Assembly (NCBI RefSeq): GCF_002934665.1
Contig: NZ_NIRS01000001.1
Coordinates: 992,001 to 1,056,000, forward strand
DNA length: 64,000 bases
Origin: Pseudomonas laurylsulfatiphila
GTDB taxonomy: Bacteria > Pseudomonadota > Gammaproteobacteria > Pseudomonadales > Pseudomonadaceae
Reading direction: 5' to 3'
In this document: piece after piece, positions 53,693 through 61,201 of the stretch
How the letters are laid out: each line of letters opens with the position of its first letter
Position numbering within the stretch: position 1 is the first letter of the stretch
Made by a program: the position numbers and the translations under genes
The notes under the pieces: generated by a model
The model's input: only the letters and a program-made list of their open reading frames with translations
Databases searched by the model: none
Told to the model about the DNA's origin: nothing

Positions 53693-54571
53693 TCAGACCA
53701 CCCGCGCCGGATGTTGCTTGCGCGGATCGCCGAGCATGGCGCGGTGCGACGGCGGCTGGCGGCCTTCGGCTTCGCTGATGCCGTAGCCGGGCGCGATTTC
53801 GGCGGTGATCAAGGTCTGCCCGGACAGCGCCATCAGTTGCGGATCATTGAGCAAGGCATGGATCACCCGCCCGTTGAACTGCGGGGTTTCGGCATGGGCA
53901 AGAAACGCCTGGTACTGCTCGCCGTGCTGCTCGCCGGCAATCCGGGTGCGTTCGGTCAGTTGCGGGCCGAGCCACAGCGACAACGCCGCCACGCCCTGCC
54001 CCTCGAAATCAATGGCCATGTCCGCCGCCAGTTTATCAACGCCAGCCTTTTGCGCGCCGTACGCCGGGCCGTGCATGTAGCACCCGGCCCCGAAGGACGA
54101 AGTGAAGCAAATCAGCCCTTGGGCACTTTTCAGCAGCAGCGGTGCGGCGTAGTAGCTGGCGATGTAGGCCGAGCGCAGGCCGACGTCGAGAATCCGTACC
54201 AGCTCCAGCGGTTTGGCCCAGAACGGCCCCGGTTCGATCAACTGGTCATGGATGAACGCGGCATTGTTCACCAGCAAATCCAGGTGCCCGCATTCCTGCT
54301 CTACCCTCTCGAACAGCGCCCGAACCTGCGCATCATCGGCGTGGTCACAGACTACCGCGATACCGCGTCCACCCGCGGCGGTGATCGCGGCGGCGGTGTC
54401 CTCCAGCGAGCCGTGCAGGGCATGTCCGTACAGATTCGATCCACCCTGCGCCGGGGCGCGGCCAGTGACGTATACGGTCATGCCGACCGCCCCGAGGGCC
54501 AAGGCGATGCCCTGGCCCACTCCGCGACTGGCACCGGTCACGATAGCAATCTGTTGACGTGGCTGATTCAT
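53693..54571 (-). CDS. SDR, DHRS1-like, coupled to kstD
   Basis: The 292-residue SDR has TGASRGVGQGIAL near the N-terminus, NNAAFIHD, Ser in CFTSSFGAGC and YGAQKAGVDKLAAD. It resembles DHRS1-type SDRs, which have a longer C-terminus (here ends in PSHRAMLGDPRKQHPARVV). Its ATG overlaps the kstD stop as ATGA, so it is translated with kstD. A role in oxidising a steroid hydroxyl group is likely but unproven. Confidence 0.8.
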   Translation of the reverse strand: MNQPRQQIAIVTGASRGVGQGIALALGAVGMTVYVTGRAPAQGGSNLYGHALHGSLEDTAAAITAAGGRGIAVVCDHADDAQVRALFERVEQECGHLDLLVNNAAFIHDQLIEPGPFWAKPLELVRILDVGLRSAYIASYYAAPLLLKSAQGLICFTSSFGAGCYMHGPAYGAQKAGVDKLAADMAIDFEGQGVAALSLWLGPQLTERTRIAGEQHGEQYQAFLAHAETPQFNGRVIHALLNDPQLMALSGQTLITAEIAPGYGISEAEGRQPPSHRAMLGDPRKQHPARVV

Positions 54572-56310
54572 TCAACGCTCCCGAACAAGGTTTTCGCCGA
54601 AGCGGTTTCGCTCTGGCGCTTGATGTGATTGGCAGCCAGGTAACCGAAGGTCATGGCCGGGCCTATGGTCGAGCCGGCACCTGGATAAGTGCGGCCCATC
54701 ATCGAGGCGGCGCTGTTGCCGATGGCGTACAGGCCGTTGATCGGTTGCCCGTCTTCGTGCAACACGCGGGCATGCACGTCGGTCAGCAGCCCCCCCTTGG
54801 TGCCGATGTCGCCGGCGTCGATGCGTACGGCGTAGAACGGCCCCTTGAGCAATGGCGCCAGACACGGATTGGGTTGCACGTTCGGGTCGCCGTAGTAGCG
54901 GTCGAACAGTGAGTCGCCCTTGTGGAAATCCTCGTCGACGCCCTTCACGGCCATACCATTGAAGCGCTGCACGGTACGCAGCAGCCCGCCAGCGTCGACG
55001 CCGATTTTCGTCGCCAGCTCTTCCAGGCTCGACGCCTTGTGGAAGTAGTCACGCAGATGCTCGGGCAATTGCCAGTCGCGCTGGGCATAGCCCGGCAGCA
55101 AGGCACCGCACGGGTATTTGCGGCGGAACTCGGCGTCGAACACCATCCAGCACGGCACGCTCGCAGCGCCTTCGCGGTTGTTGGCGTACATCGCATAAAC
55201 GATATCGGTATAGGGCGCGGCTTCGTTGACGAAACGTTCGCCCGCGGCGTTGACCATCACGCACCCCGGCAAGGTACGTTCGACGAACAACGCACGCTGC
55301 TTCTCTTCGCCCTTGACGTAAGTGGTTGGCGCCCACCAGCTGTGCTCCATCAACGCGGTCCGCGCACCAATGGCCTGGCCGGCGCGAATGCCGTCGCCGG
55401 TATTGTTCGGCGGCGTGGCACTCCAGTTGGCCCGGGACGGCTGCGGCAGGTACTGCTCGCGCATCGCCTGGTTGCGTTCGAAACCACCGGCGGCAACGAT
55501 CACCCCGTAGCGCGCCTTGACGTTGAGCAACTGACCGTTGCGATTGACCCGCGCACCGCCGACCCGGTCGCCGACCAACAGCAGCTCTTCGAGCGCACAG
55601 TTGAGCCACAGGGATTTTCCGCGATCCTGCAACGAACAGCGCAAGGCACCGATCAAGGCATTGCCCAGGGTCAGGTAGCGATCGCGGCGGGACAAACGCC
55701 GACCCTCGCGGTCACGCCAGTAGCGCCACATCACCCGCAGGGTCAGGCGCAACCAGCCGGGACCACGGCACAGCAGCACTTGCGCCTCCTTCATGGTCAT
55801 CGCCATGCGTCCCATCATCAGGGTGCCGGGGGACGGTGCGCGCATACGCAGGAATTCTTCGCCGAGTTCGGCGGCATCGAAGGGTTGCGGATCCATCGAG
55901 CGATAGCCCGGTTTGCCGCCCGCAACTTCCGGGTAGTAATCAGCGTAGCGAGGTTGCGCCTCGAAGCGCACCCGGGTGTGTTTTTCCAGGTACTCGACCA
56001 TCTCCCGGCCATGTTCGACATAGGCTTCGATGCGCCCGTCGTCGATCTCGCCGTGGGTCACGGCGCGGATGTAGGCAATCGCTTCGGCTGCCGAATCACT
56101 GCCGCCGAGAGCATTGATCCTGTGGTTGTTGGGGATCCAGATACCGCCGCCCGACACTGCCGAGGTACCGCCGTACTCGCCGCTCTTCTCGATCAGCAGC
56201 GCATTCAATCCCAGGTCGTGGGCGCGCAGCGCTGCGGTCATGCCCCCGGCTCCCGAGCCAATCACCAACACATCACAACACTCGTCCCATTTGATCCCGG
56301 CAGCGTTCAT
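54568..56310 (-). CDS. kstD: 3-ketosteroid delta1-dehydrogenase
   Basis: This 580-residue FAD enzyme inserts the C1-C2 double bond in ring A. The N-terminal motif is VLVIGSGAGGMTAALRAHD (about residues 15-33), and the C-terminal catalytic end is MGRTYPGAGSTIGPAMTFGY with Tyr542 and Gly546, equivalent to the Tyr/Gly pair of known KstD enzymes. The start is preceded by AAGGGTG. It is the first gene of a minus-strand unit with the downstream SDR, divergent from the DUF1302 gene, and has its own promoter module. Confidence 0.93.
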   Translation of the reverse strand: MNAAGIKWDECCDVLVIGSGAGGMTAALRAHDLGLNALLIEKSGEYGGTSAVSGGGIWIPNNHRINALGGSDSAAEAIAYIRAVTHGEIDDGRIEAYVEHGREMVEYLEKHTRVRFEAQPRYADYYPEVAGGKPGYRSMDPQPFDAAELGEEFLRMRAPSPGTLMMGRMAMTMKEAQVLLCRGPGWLRLTLRVMWRYWRDREGRRLSRRDRYLTLGNALIGALRCSLQDRGKSLWLNCALEELLLVGDRVGGARVNRNGQLLNVKARYGVIVAAGGFERNQAMREQYLPQPSRANWSATPPNNTGDGIRAGQAIGARTALMEHSWWAPTTYVKGEEKQRALFVERTLPGCVMVNAAGERFVNEAAPYTDIVYAMYANNREGAASVPCWMVFDAEFRRKYPCGALLPGYAQRDWQLPEHLRDYFHKASSLEELATKIGVDAGGLLRTVQRFNGMAVKGVDEDFHKGDSLFDRYYGDPNVQPNPCLAPLLKGPFYAVRIDAGDIGTKGGLLTDVHARVLHEDGQPINGLYAIGNSAASMMGRTYPGAGSTIGPAMTFGYLAANHIKRQSETASAKTLFGSVE

Positions 56311-56386
56311 GCGATCACCCTTGTTCAGCGCCCATCAGGCAGAAACCGCCACCGCCGGATCTTCGCCCGGTGCAGTCGGTCTCGGG

Positions 56387-56430
56387 ATTGTTCGCCGCAC
56401 GCGCCGGGTGTTCATCGTCCGATAAGACTA
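56387..56430 (-). promoter_or_regulatory. Steroid-regulon promoter module of kstD
   Basis: Minus-strand box TAGTCTTATCGGACGATG (56413-56430), 20 bp, AACAAT (56387-56392). Confidence 0.7.
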
Positions 56431-56451
56431 AGGCGAAGACGACTCTCCCTC

Positions 56452-56541
56452 TGTAGGAGCCGGCTTGCCGGCGATGGCGGTGCATCAATCAACAGAGATG
56501 AAACCTGACACCACGCAATCGCCGGCAAGCCGGCTCCTACA
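56452..56541. repeat. REPIN, GGAGCCGGCTTGCCGGC family, within the divergent promoter region
   Basis: A 90-bp perfect-armed palindrome (TGTAGGAGCCGGCTTGCCGG) lying between the kstD and DUF1302 promoter modules. Confidence 0.92.
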
Positions 56542-56565
56542 GTGCTGTGTCCCGTACAAATCGCT

Positions 56566-56609
56566 TAGTCCGCTTGGACGATGTTGCGCGCAAGTCGTGA
56601 CTCCATAGT
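56566..56609 (+). promoter_or_regulatory. Steroid-regulon promoter module of the DUF1302/DUF1329 operon
   Basis: Box TAGTCCGCTTGGACGATG (56566-56583), 20 bp, CATAGT (56604-56609). The GTCC/GGAC half-sites are perfect. Confidence 0.72.
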
Positions 56610-56677
56610 CGCCCACAGCACCAATCACCCCCCTGAAATGCAGGTCGGGCAGGTCTGACCTGGGCCATGAGGACGAC

Positions 56678-58255
56678 ATGATAAAAACAATAATCGCCCC
56701 ACCAACACAGCACCCTCGCGTACAGCTGGCATTGCTGTTGCTGGCTGGCGGATTAAGCGCTCACGTTAACGCCATGAGCTTTCAGCCGAGCGAAGACTTG
56801 AGCATCGACTGGGACACCACACTGACGTACAGCCTCGCCTGGCGGACCGAGTCTCGCGATCACAAACTGACCGCCGATGCCAACGCCAACGACGGCGACA
56901 ACGCGTTCGACAAAGGCAGCCTGATCAACAACCGCAGCGCCTTTCTCACCGAAGCCAACATCAAGTGGCAAGACAACTACGGCGTGTTCGTCCGGGCGAC
57001 GGGCTTCTACGACAACGTCTACGATCAGGGCAACGACAACACCACCGGCACCTCGAACTGCTTCGCCGGTGGCCATTGCAGCCAACCCGACCGTTTCTCC
57101 CAGGACACCATCGACCAGCATCGCAATGAACTGCGCATGCTCGATTACTACGCCTACGGCACCTGGGACGTGAGCGGCCACGCCCTCAACGCGCGCCTGG
57201 GTAACCAGGTCGTCAGCTGGGGTGAGAGTCTGTTCTACCCGGGTATTTCCGCAGCGCAGAGCCCGGTCGACGCAACCAAGGCGACCACCCCGGGCGTCGA
57301 GGTCAAGGAAATCCTGCTGCCGGTCGGCCAACTGTTCACCCAGTTCGCCCTGACCGAAAGCCTGGGTGTCCAGGCGTACTACCAATACAAGTGGGAAAAG
57401 ACCGAGCTGTTCGGCGTGGGTAGCTACTTCTCCACCACCGACTTCATCGATGAGGGCGGCTTCAACGACGCCTCCGGTTTCGTCACCCGCCTCAAGGACG
57501 ACAAGCCGAGCGACAGCGGCCAGTACGGTCTGGCCTTCACCTACGCCGCCGAGTCGTTGAACAACACCGAGTTCGGCATCTACTACTCGCGCTATCACGA
57601 CAAGACCCCGTCGCTGGATTTCGCGACCACACTGGGCCGCTACCAGGTGCGCTACTTCGACAACATCGACCTGTTCGGCGCGAGCTTCGCCACCGTGCTG
57701 GGCGACGTCAGCTGGGCCGGTGAAGTCAGCTACCGCGACGGCACGCCGGTGATGGTCGACAACGGTTTCTCCAGCCCTGTGCGTGGCAAGACCGTGCAGG
57801 CGCAAACGTCGATGATCTACGTGCTCGGCCCGACCTCCTTCGCCGACAACACCACCCTGACCGGCGAGGTGGTCTACAACACCGTGGTCAGCAACGACAA
57901 GTCGCAGCCGGTCACCCTGGCGCCGGGCTTCGCGCTGCCGGGAACCGACAGCCTGGTCTATGACCGCGATGCCTGGGGCTACACGGTGCAGGCGAACTTT
58001 GACTACAACGACGTGTTCAGCGGATGGGACATGTCGGTGCCTGTCACCTTCAGCGCCGCCGCCCACGGCGACAGTTCGATGGTCGGCTCGATCAATGCCG
58101 GCCAGAACGATAACCGCGCCAGCATCGGCAGTTCGTGGCGCTACCTGGGCAACTTCACCGTCGAGGCCCGCTACAACGCATACCTCGGCAACGCCAACAA
58201 CAGCCCGTTGGCCGACCGCGACAACGTCGCGCTCAACTTCAAGTACCGGTTCTGA
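56678..58255 (+). CDS. DUF1302 outer-membrane beta-barrel protein
   Basis: The 525-residue precursor has a long signal peptide ending LSAHVNA and alternating beta strands throughout, and ends in the outer-membrane signature FKYRF with terminal Phe. Features common in DUF1302 proteins are DLSIDWDTTLTYSLAWR near the N-terminus, LNARLGNQVVSWGESLFYPG and FEARYN-like C-terminal strands. It shares the steroid promoter module and is followed by DUF1329, so it may bind or transport steroid substrates across the outer membrane. The ribosome site is GAGG. Confidence 0.85.
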   Translation: MIKTIIAPPTQHPRVQLALLLLAGGLSAHVNAMSFQPSEDLSIDWDTTLTYSLAWRTESRDHKLTADANANDGDNAFDKGSLINNRSAFLTEANIKWQDNYGVFVRATGFYDNVYDQGNDNTTGTSNCFAGGHCSQPDRFSQDTIDQHRNELRMLDYYAYGTWDVSGHALNARLGNQVVSWGESLFYPGISAAQSPVDATKATTPGVEVKEILLPVGQLFTQFALTESLGVQAYYQYKWEKTELFGVGSYFSTTDFIDEGGFNDASGFVTRLKDDKPSDSGQYGLAFTYAAESLNNTEFGIYYSRYHDKTPSLDFATTLGRYQVRYFDNIDLFGASFATVLGDVSWAGEVSYRDGTPVMVDNGFSSPVRGKTVQAQTSMIYVLGPTSFADNTTLTGEVVYNTVVSNDKSQPVTLAPGFALPGTDSLVYDRDAWGYTVQANFDYNDVFSGWDMSVPVTFSAAAHGDSSMVGSINAGQNDNRASIGSSWRYLGNFTVEARYNAYLGNANNSPLADRDNVALNFKYRF

Positions 58256-58278
58256 TTCCCCTGTCGGAGGAGCACAGC

Positions 58279-59658
58279 ATGTCCAGATTCACCCAAACAT
58301 TATTGAGCACGGCGCTGACCGTCGGCCTGCTCGGCAGTGGCCTGGCCTACGCCAAGGTCAGCCCCGAAGAAGCCGCCCACCTGGGCCAGGACCTGACCCC
58401 GATGGGCGCCGAAAAAGCCGGCAACGCCGACGGCAGCATCCCGGCCTGGACCGGCAAATGGCGCGGTCTGCCACCTGGCCTCAAATACGCCGGCCCCGGC
58501 ACCCCGTATCCGGACCCGTACGCCGCGGAAAAACCGTTGTTCGTGATCGATTCGAAGAACATGGACAAGTACGCCGACAACCTGACCGATGGCCAGAAAG
58601 CGCTGCTCAAGCGTTACCCTGATACGTTCAAGATCCCGGTGTACCCGAGCCACCGCGACTTCCGCCTCGATCAGCGCCTGGAAGACCAGATCAAGAAAAA
58701 CGCCGTCACTGCCGAACTCGACAATGACAACAACGACACGAAAAACGCTTGGGGTGCTTCGCCGTTCCCGATCCCGAAGAACGGCAGCGAGTTGATGTTC
58801 AACCATACCTTGCAGGGGCGCGCCAGCACTGAAGAGGCCACCTACGGCCAGGCAGTGGTTTACTCCAACAAGGAAAAGGTGCTGGAAGAGGTCGACTACA
58901 AGATCTTCTCGATCTGGTCGAGTCCGGACAAAGCCCTGGATACCGCCAACGGTGTGTTCACCCACTTCATGATCACCACCCTGGAACCGGTACGCAAGAA
59001 AGGCGAAATCGTGGTCGGCCACGAGTTCATCAACCCGACCGCCTCCCCGCGCCAGGCCTGGCAGTACAGCCCGGGCCAACGCCGGGTACGTCGCGCACCG
59101 ACCGTGGGCTACGACTCACCGACCGGTGCCGGTGGTTTTCGCGTGTACGACGAAGACCGTTTGTTCAACGGTGCGCCGGACCGCTACAACTGGACCATCG
59201 TCGGCAAGAAAGAGATCTACATCCCGTACCACAACTACAAGATCGACGACCCGAGCGTAACGGTCGACCAGATCCTGGACACCACCGGCCACGTCGATCC
59301 GCAGTACATGCGCTACGAGAAACACCGCGTCTGGGTGTTGCAGGCCAACCTCAAGGAAGGCGCCCGCCACGTGTATGCCAAGCGTGTGCTGTACCTCGAC
59401 GAGGACACCTGGTCGGCCACCATGGCCGACAACTACGACAGCCGTGGCCAGTTGTGGCGCACCAACATGCAGACCTCGATCTACGCCTACGAGATGCAGC
59501 GCTACCACGCTCGCCTCGGCATCTACCACGACCTGATCGCCGGCTCCTATCTGGTTGACCGCATGCTGGTCAATCAGAAACCGGCCAAGCTCAACGCCAC
59601 CGCCTTCACCGAAGACGAATTCACCCCTGGCAACCTGCGCAAACTCGGCACCCGCTAA
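58279..59658 (+). CDS. DUF1329 periplasmic/outer-membrane-associated protein
   Basis: The 459-residue precursor begins MSRFTQTLLSTALTVGLL, with signal cleavage after AYA. The mature start, KVSPEEAAHLGQDLTPMGAE, and the block YDEDRLFNGAPDRYNW are typical of DUF1329 proteins, which I recall as LolB/LolA-like, lipid-interacting folds. DUF1302 and DUF1329 genes are often paired and found beside lipid or steroid catabolism genes. It follows DUF1302 by 23 bp with GGAGGA before ATG; a terminator follows. Confidence 0.85.
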   Translation: MSRFTQTLLSTALTVGLLGSGLAYAKVSPEEAAHLGQDLTPMGAEKAGNADGSIPAWTGKWRGLPPGLKYAGPGTPYPDPYAAEKPLFVIDSKNMDKYADNLTDGQKALLKRYPDTFKIPVYPSHRDFRLDQRLEDQIKKNAVTAELDNDNNDTKNAWGASPFPIPKNGSELMFNHTLQGRASTEEATYGQAVVYSNKEKVLEEVDYKIFSIWSSPDKALDTANGVFTHFMITTLEPVRKKGEIVVGHEFINPTASPRQAWQYSPGQRRVRRAPTVGYDSPTGAGGFRVYDEDRLFNGAPDRYNWTIVGKKEIYIPYHNYKIDDPSVTVDQILDTTGHVDPQYMRYEKHRVWVLQANLKEGARHVYAKRVLYLDEDTWSATMADNYDSRGQLWRTNMQTSIYAYEMQRYHARLGIYHDLIAGSYLVDRMLVNQKPAKLNATAFTEDEFTPGNLRKLGTR

Positions 59659-59667
59659 ACTCACCGC

Positions 59668-59694
59668 GCCCCGACCGATTTCTTCGGTCGGGGC
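59668..59694 (+). terminator. Hairpin terminator after DUF1329
   Basis: A GCCCCGACCGA/TCGGTCGGGGC stem with a short loop, followed by GTTGTGCTTT; moderate T content, so read-through into surE is possible. Confidence 0.65.
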
Positions 59695-59736
59695 GTTGTG
59701 CTTTGTAAAATCCGCGCCTCCCACGGAACAGTCCCC

Positions 59737-60714
59737 ATGAACAAACTCCTCACCGGCGTCATCGCCATGGCCAGCGTTGGCCTGTCGATGCAAGCCAATG
59801 CCCTGAACATCCTGTTGACCAACGACGATGGCTGCCGCGCACCCGGCATCGATGCGATGTACCGCGCCCTGACCGCTGCCGGGCATAAAGTCACCCTGGT
59901 CGGCCCGTTGAACGACAGCAGCGGTATCAGTGCCGCCAGCGTGGTCGTACCCGGCCAGGCCCTGGCGGTGACCGAACTGGCGCCGGGTCGGTATTGCGTC
60001 GGACCACCGGAGGGCTATACACCGCCCGCCGGCAAGACTTCCGCTATTGGCACGCCGGTGGATGCGGTCAACGTCGGCCTCGACGTGATCCTCAAGGATT
60101 CGCCGCCGGACCTGGTGGTCTCGGGCAGCAACTTTGGCGAAAACGTCGGCCCGCTGACGCAGATGTCCGGCACCCTCAACGCGGCTGTGCGGGCGATGTT
60201 CAAAGGGGTTCCGGCGGTGGCGGTGTCCACGGCCATCGACATGGACCTGATCATCCGCGACCAGCAGGCCGGGGTCCGCAAGACCCTCGGTGCGATGGAC
60301 GACACGGCGCGCTTTGCCGTGAAGGTGATAGAACAGGCGAGCCTGGCCGGTACAGAAGCCAGACAGGCCTGTGCCAGGAGCAAACATCCGTGTGATTTGA
60401 ACGTGCTGGGCCTGCCGGGTGTCAGCGGCCTGAACCTCAACTACCCGCCGCTGAAACCCGATGAGGTCAAGGGCGTGAGCTTTGCCCCGATCGGTAACTG
60501 GGACCGGGTGAACTTCACCTCACAGCGCGGCGCCGACGGCGTGGTCCACGTCAACCTGGCCGCCCCGTCGTCACCGACCGAAGCCCAGCAAAAGGCCGAT
60601 GCGTACCAACTGTGGCAAGGCCACGCGGTGATCACCGTGATCGACGGCAACATGACGGCACCGGAGGCGGTGCAGGATCAGGCGAAGAAGATGTTGCAGG
60701 CAATCAAACCTTAA
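59737..60714 (+). CDS. surE: Exported SurE-like phosphatase
   Basis: The 325-residue precursor carries an N-terminal signal sequence (MNKLLTGVIAMASVGL, cleavage after ANA), followed directly by the SurE core: LNILLTNDDGCRAPGI (the NDDG metal site), GPLNDSSGIS (phosphate loop) and VSGSNFGENVG. Classical SurE is a cytoplasmic nucleotidase of about 250 residues; this one is longer and should be periplasmic. It lies after the DUF1302/DUF1329 pair. The substrate is unknown; an acid phosphatase of the SurE superfamily is the best description. Confidence 0.8.
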   Translation: MNKLLTGVIAMASVGLSMQANALNILLTNDDGCRAPGIDAMYRALTAAGHKVTLVGPLNDSSGISAASVVVPGQALAVTELAPGRYCVGPPEGYTPPAGKTSAIGTPVDAVNVGLDVILKDSPPDLVVSGSNFGENVGPLTQMSGTLNAAVRAMFKGVPAVAVSTAIDMDLIIRDQQAGVRKTLGAMDDTARFAVKVIEQASLAGTEARQACARSKHPCDLNVLGLPGVSGLNLNYPPLKPDEVKGVSFAPIGNWDRVNFTSQRGADGVVHVNLAAPSSPTEAQQKADAYQLWQGHAVITVIDGNMTAPEAVQDQAKKMLQAIKP

Positions 60715-60719
60715 CCGCA

Positions 60720-61185
60720 GGCCGGCACATTCAGCATTGATGTTGGCTGACAGGCCGCCTTCGCTGGCAAGCCAGCTCCCACAGGCGATTGCAGCCAGAC
60801 GCAAATCCCGGGAGCGCCCAATAACCTTGTGGGAGCTGGCTTGCCAGCGATGAGGCCGGCCCATTCAACATTGATGTTGCCTGACAGGCCGCCTTCGCTG
60901 GCAAGCCAGCTCCTACAGGCGATTGCAGACAGACGCAAATCCCGGGAGCGCCCAATAACCTTGTGGGAGCTGGCTTGCCAGCGATGAGGTCGGCACATTC
61001 AACATTGATGTTGCCTGACAGGCCGCCTTCGCTGGCAAGCCAGCTCCTACAGGCGATTGCAGACAGACGCAAATCCCGGGAGCGCCCAATAACCTTGTGG
61101 GAGCTGGCTTGCCAGCGATGAGGTCGGCACATTCAACATTGATGTTGCCTGACAGGCCGCCATCGCTGGCAAGCCAGCTCCTACA
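60720..61185. repeat. Tandem array of a 134-bp REPIN-containing unit
   Basis: Copies of CTGGCAAGCCAGCTCC start at about 60763, 60897, 61031 and 61165, exactly 134 bp apart. Each period holds a REP pair GGGAGCTGGCTTGCCAGCG / CGCTGGCAAGCCAGCTCC, the spacer CCCGGGAGCGCCCAATAACC and the segment ACATTGATGTTGCCTGACAG. The internal units are nearly identical. Confidence 0.9.
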
Positions 61186-61201
61186 GGGGTATATGGATGC
61201 T

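Noticed and set aside
60720..61185. CRISPR array
   Set aside because: The period is 134 bp, the spacers are as conserved as the repeats, and the core is a known-type REP palindrome; no cas genes are nearby.
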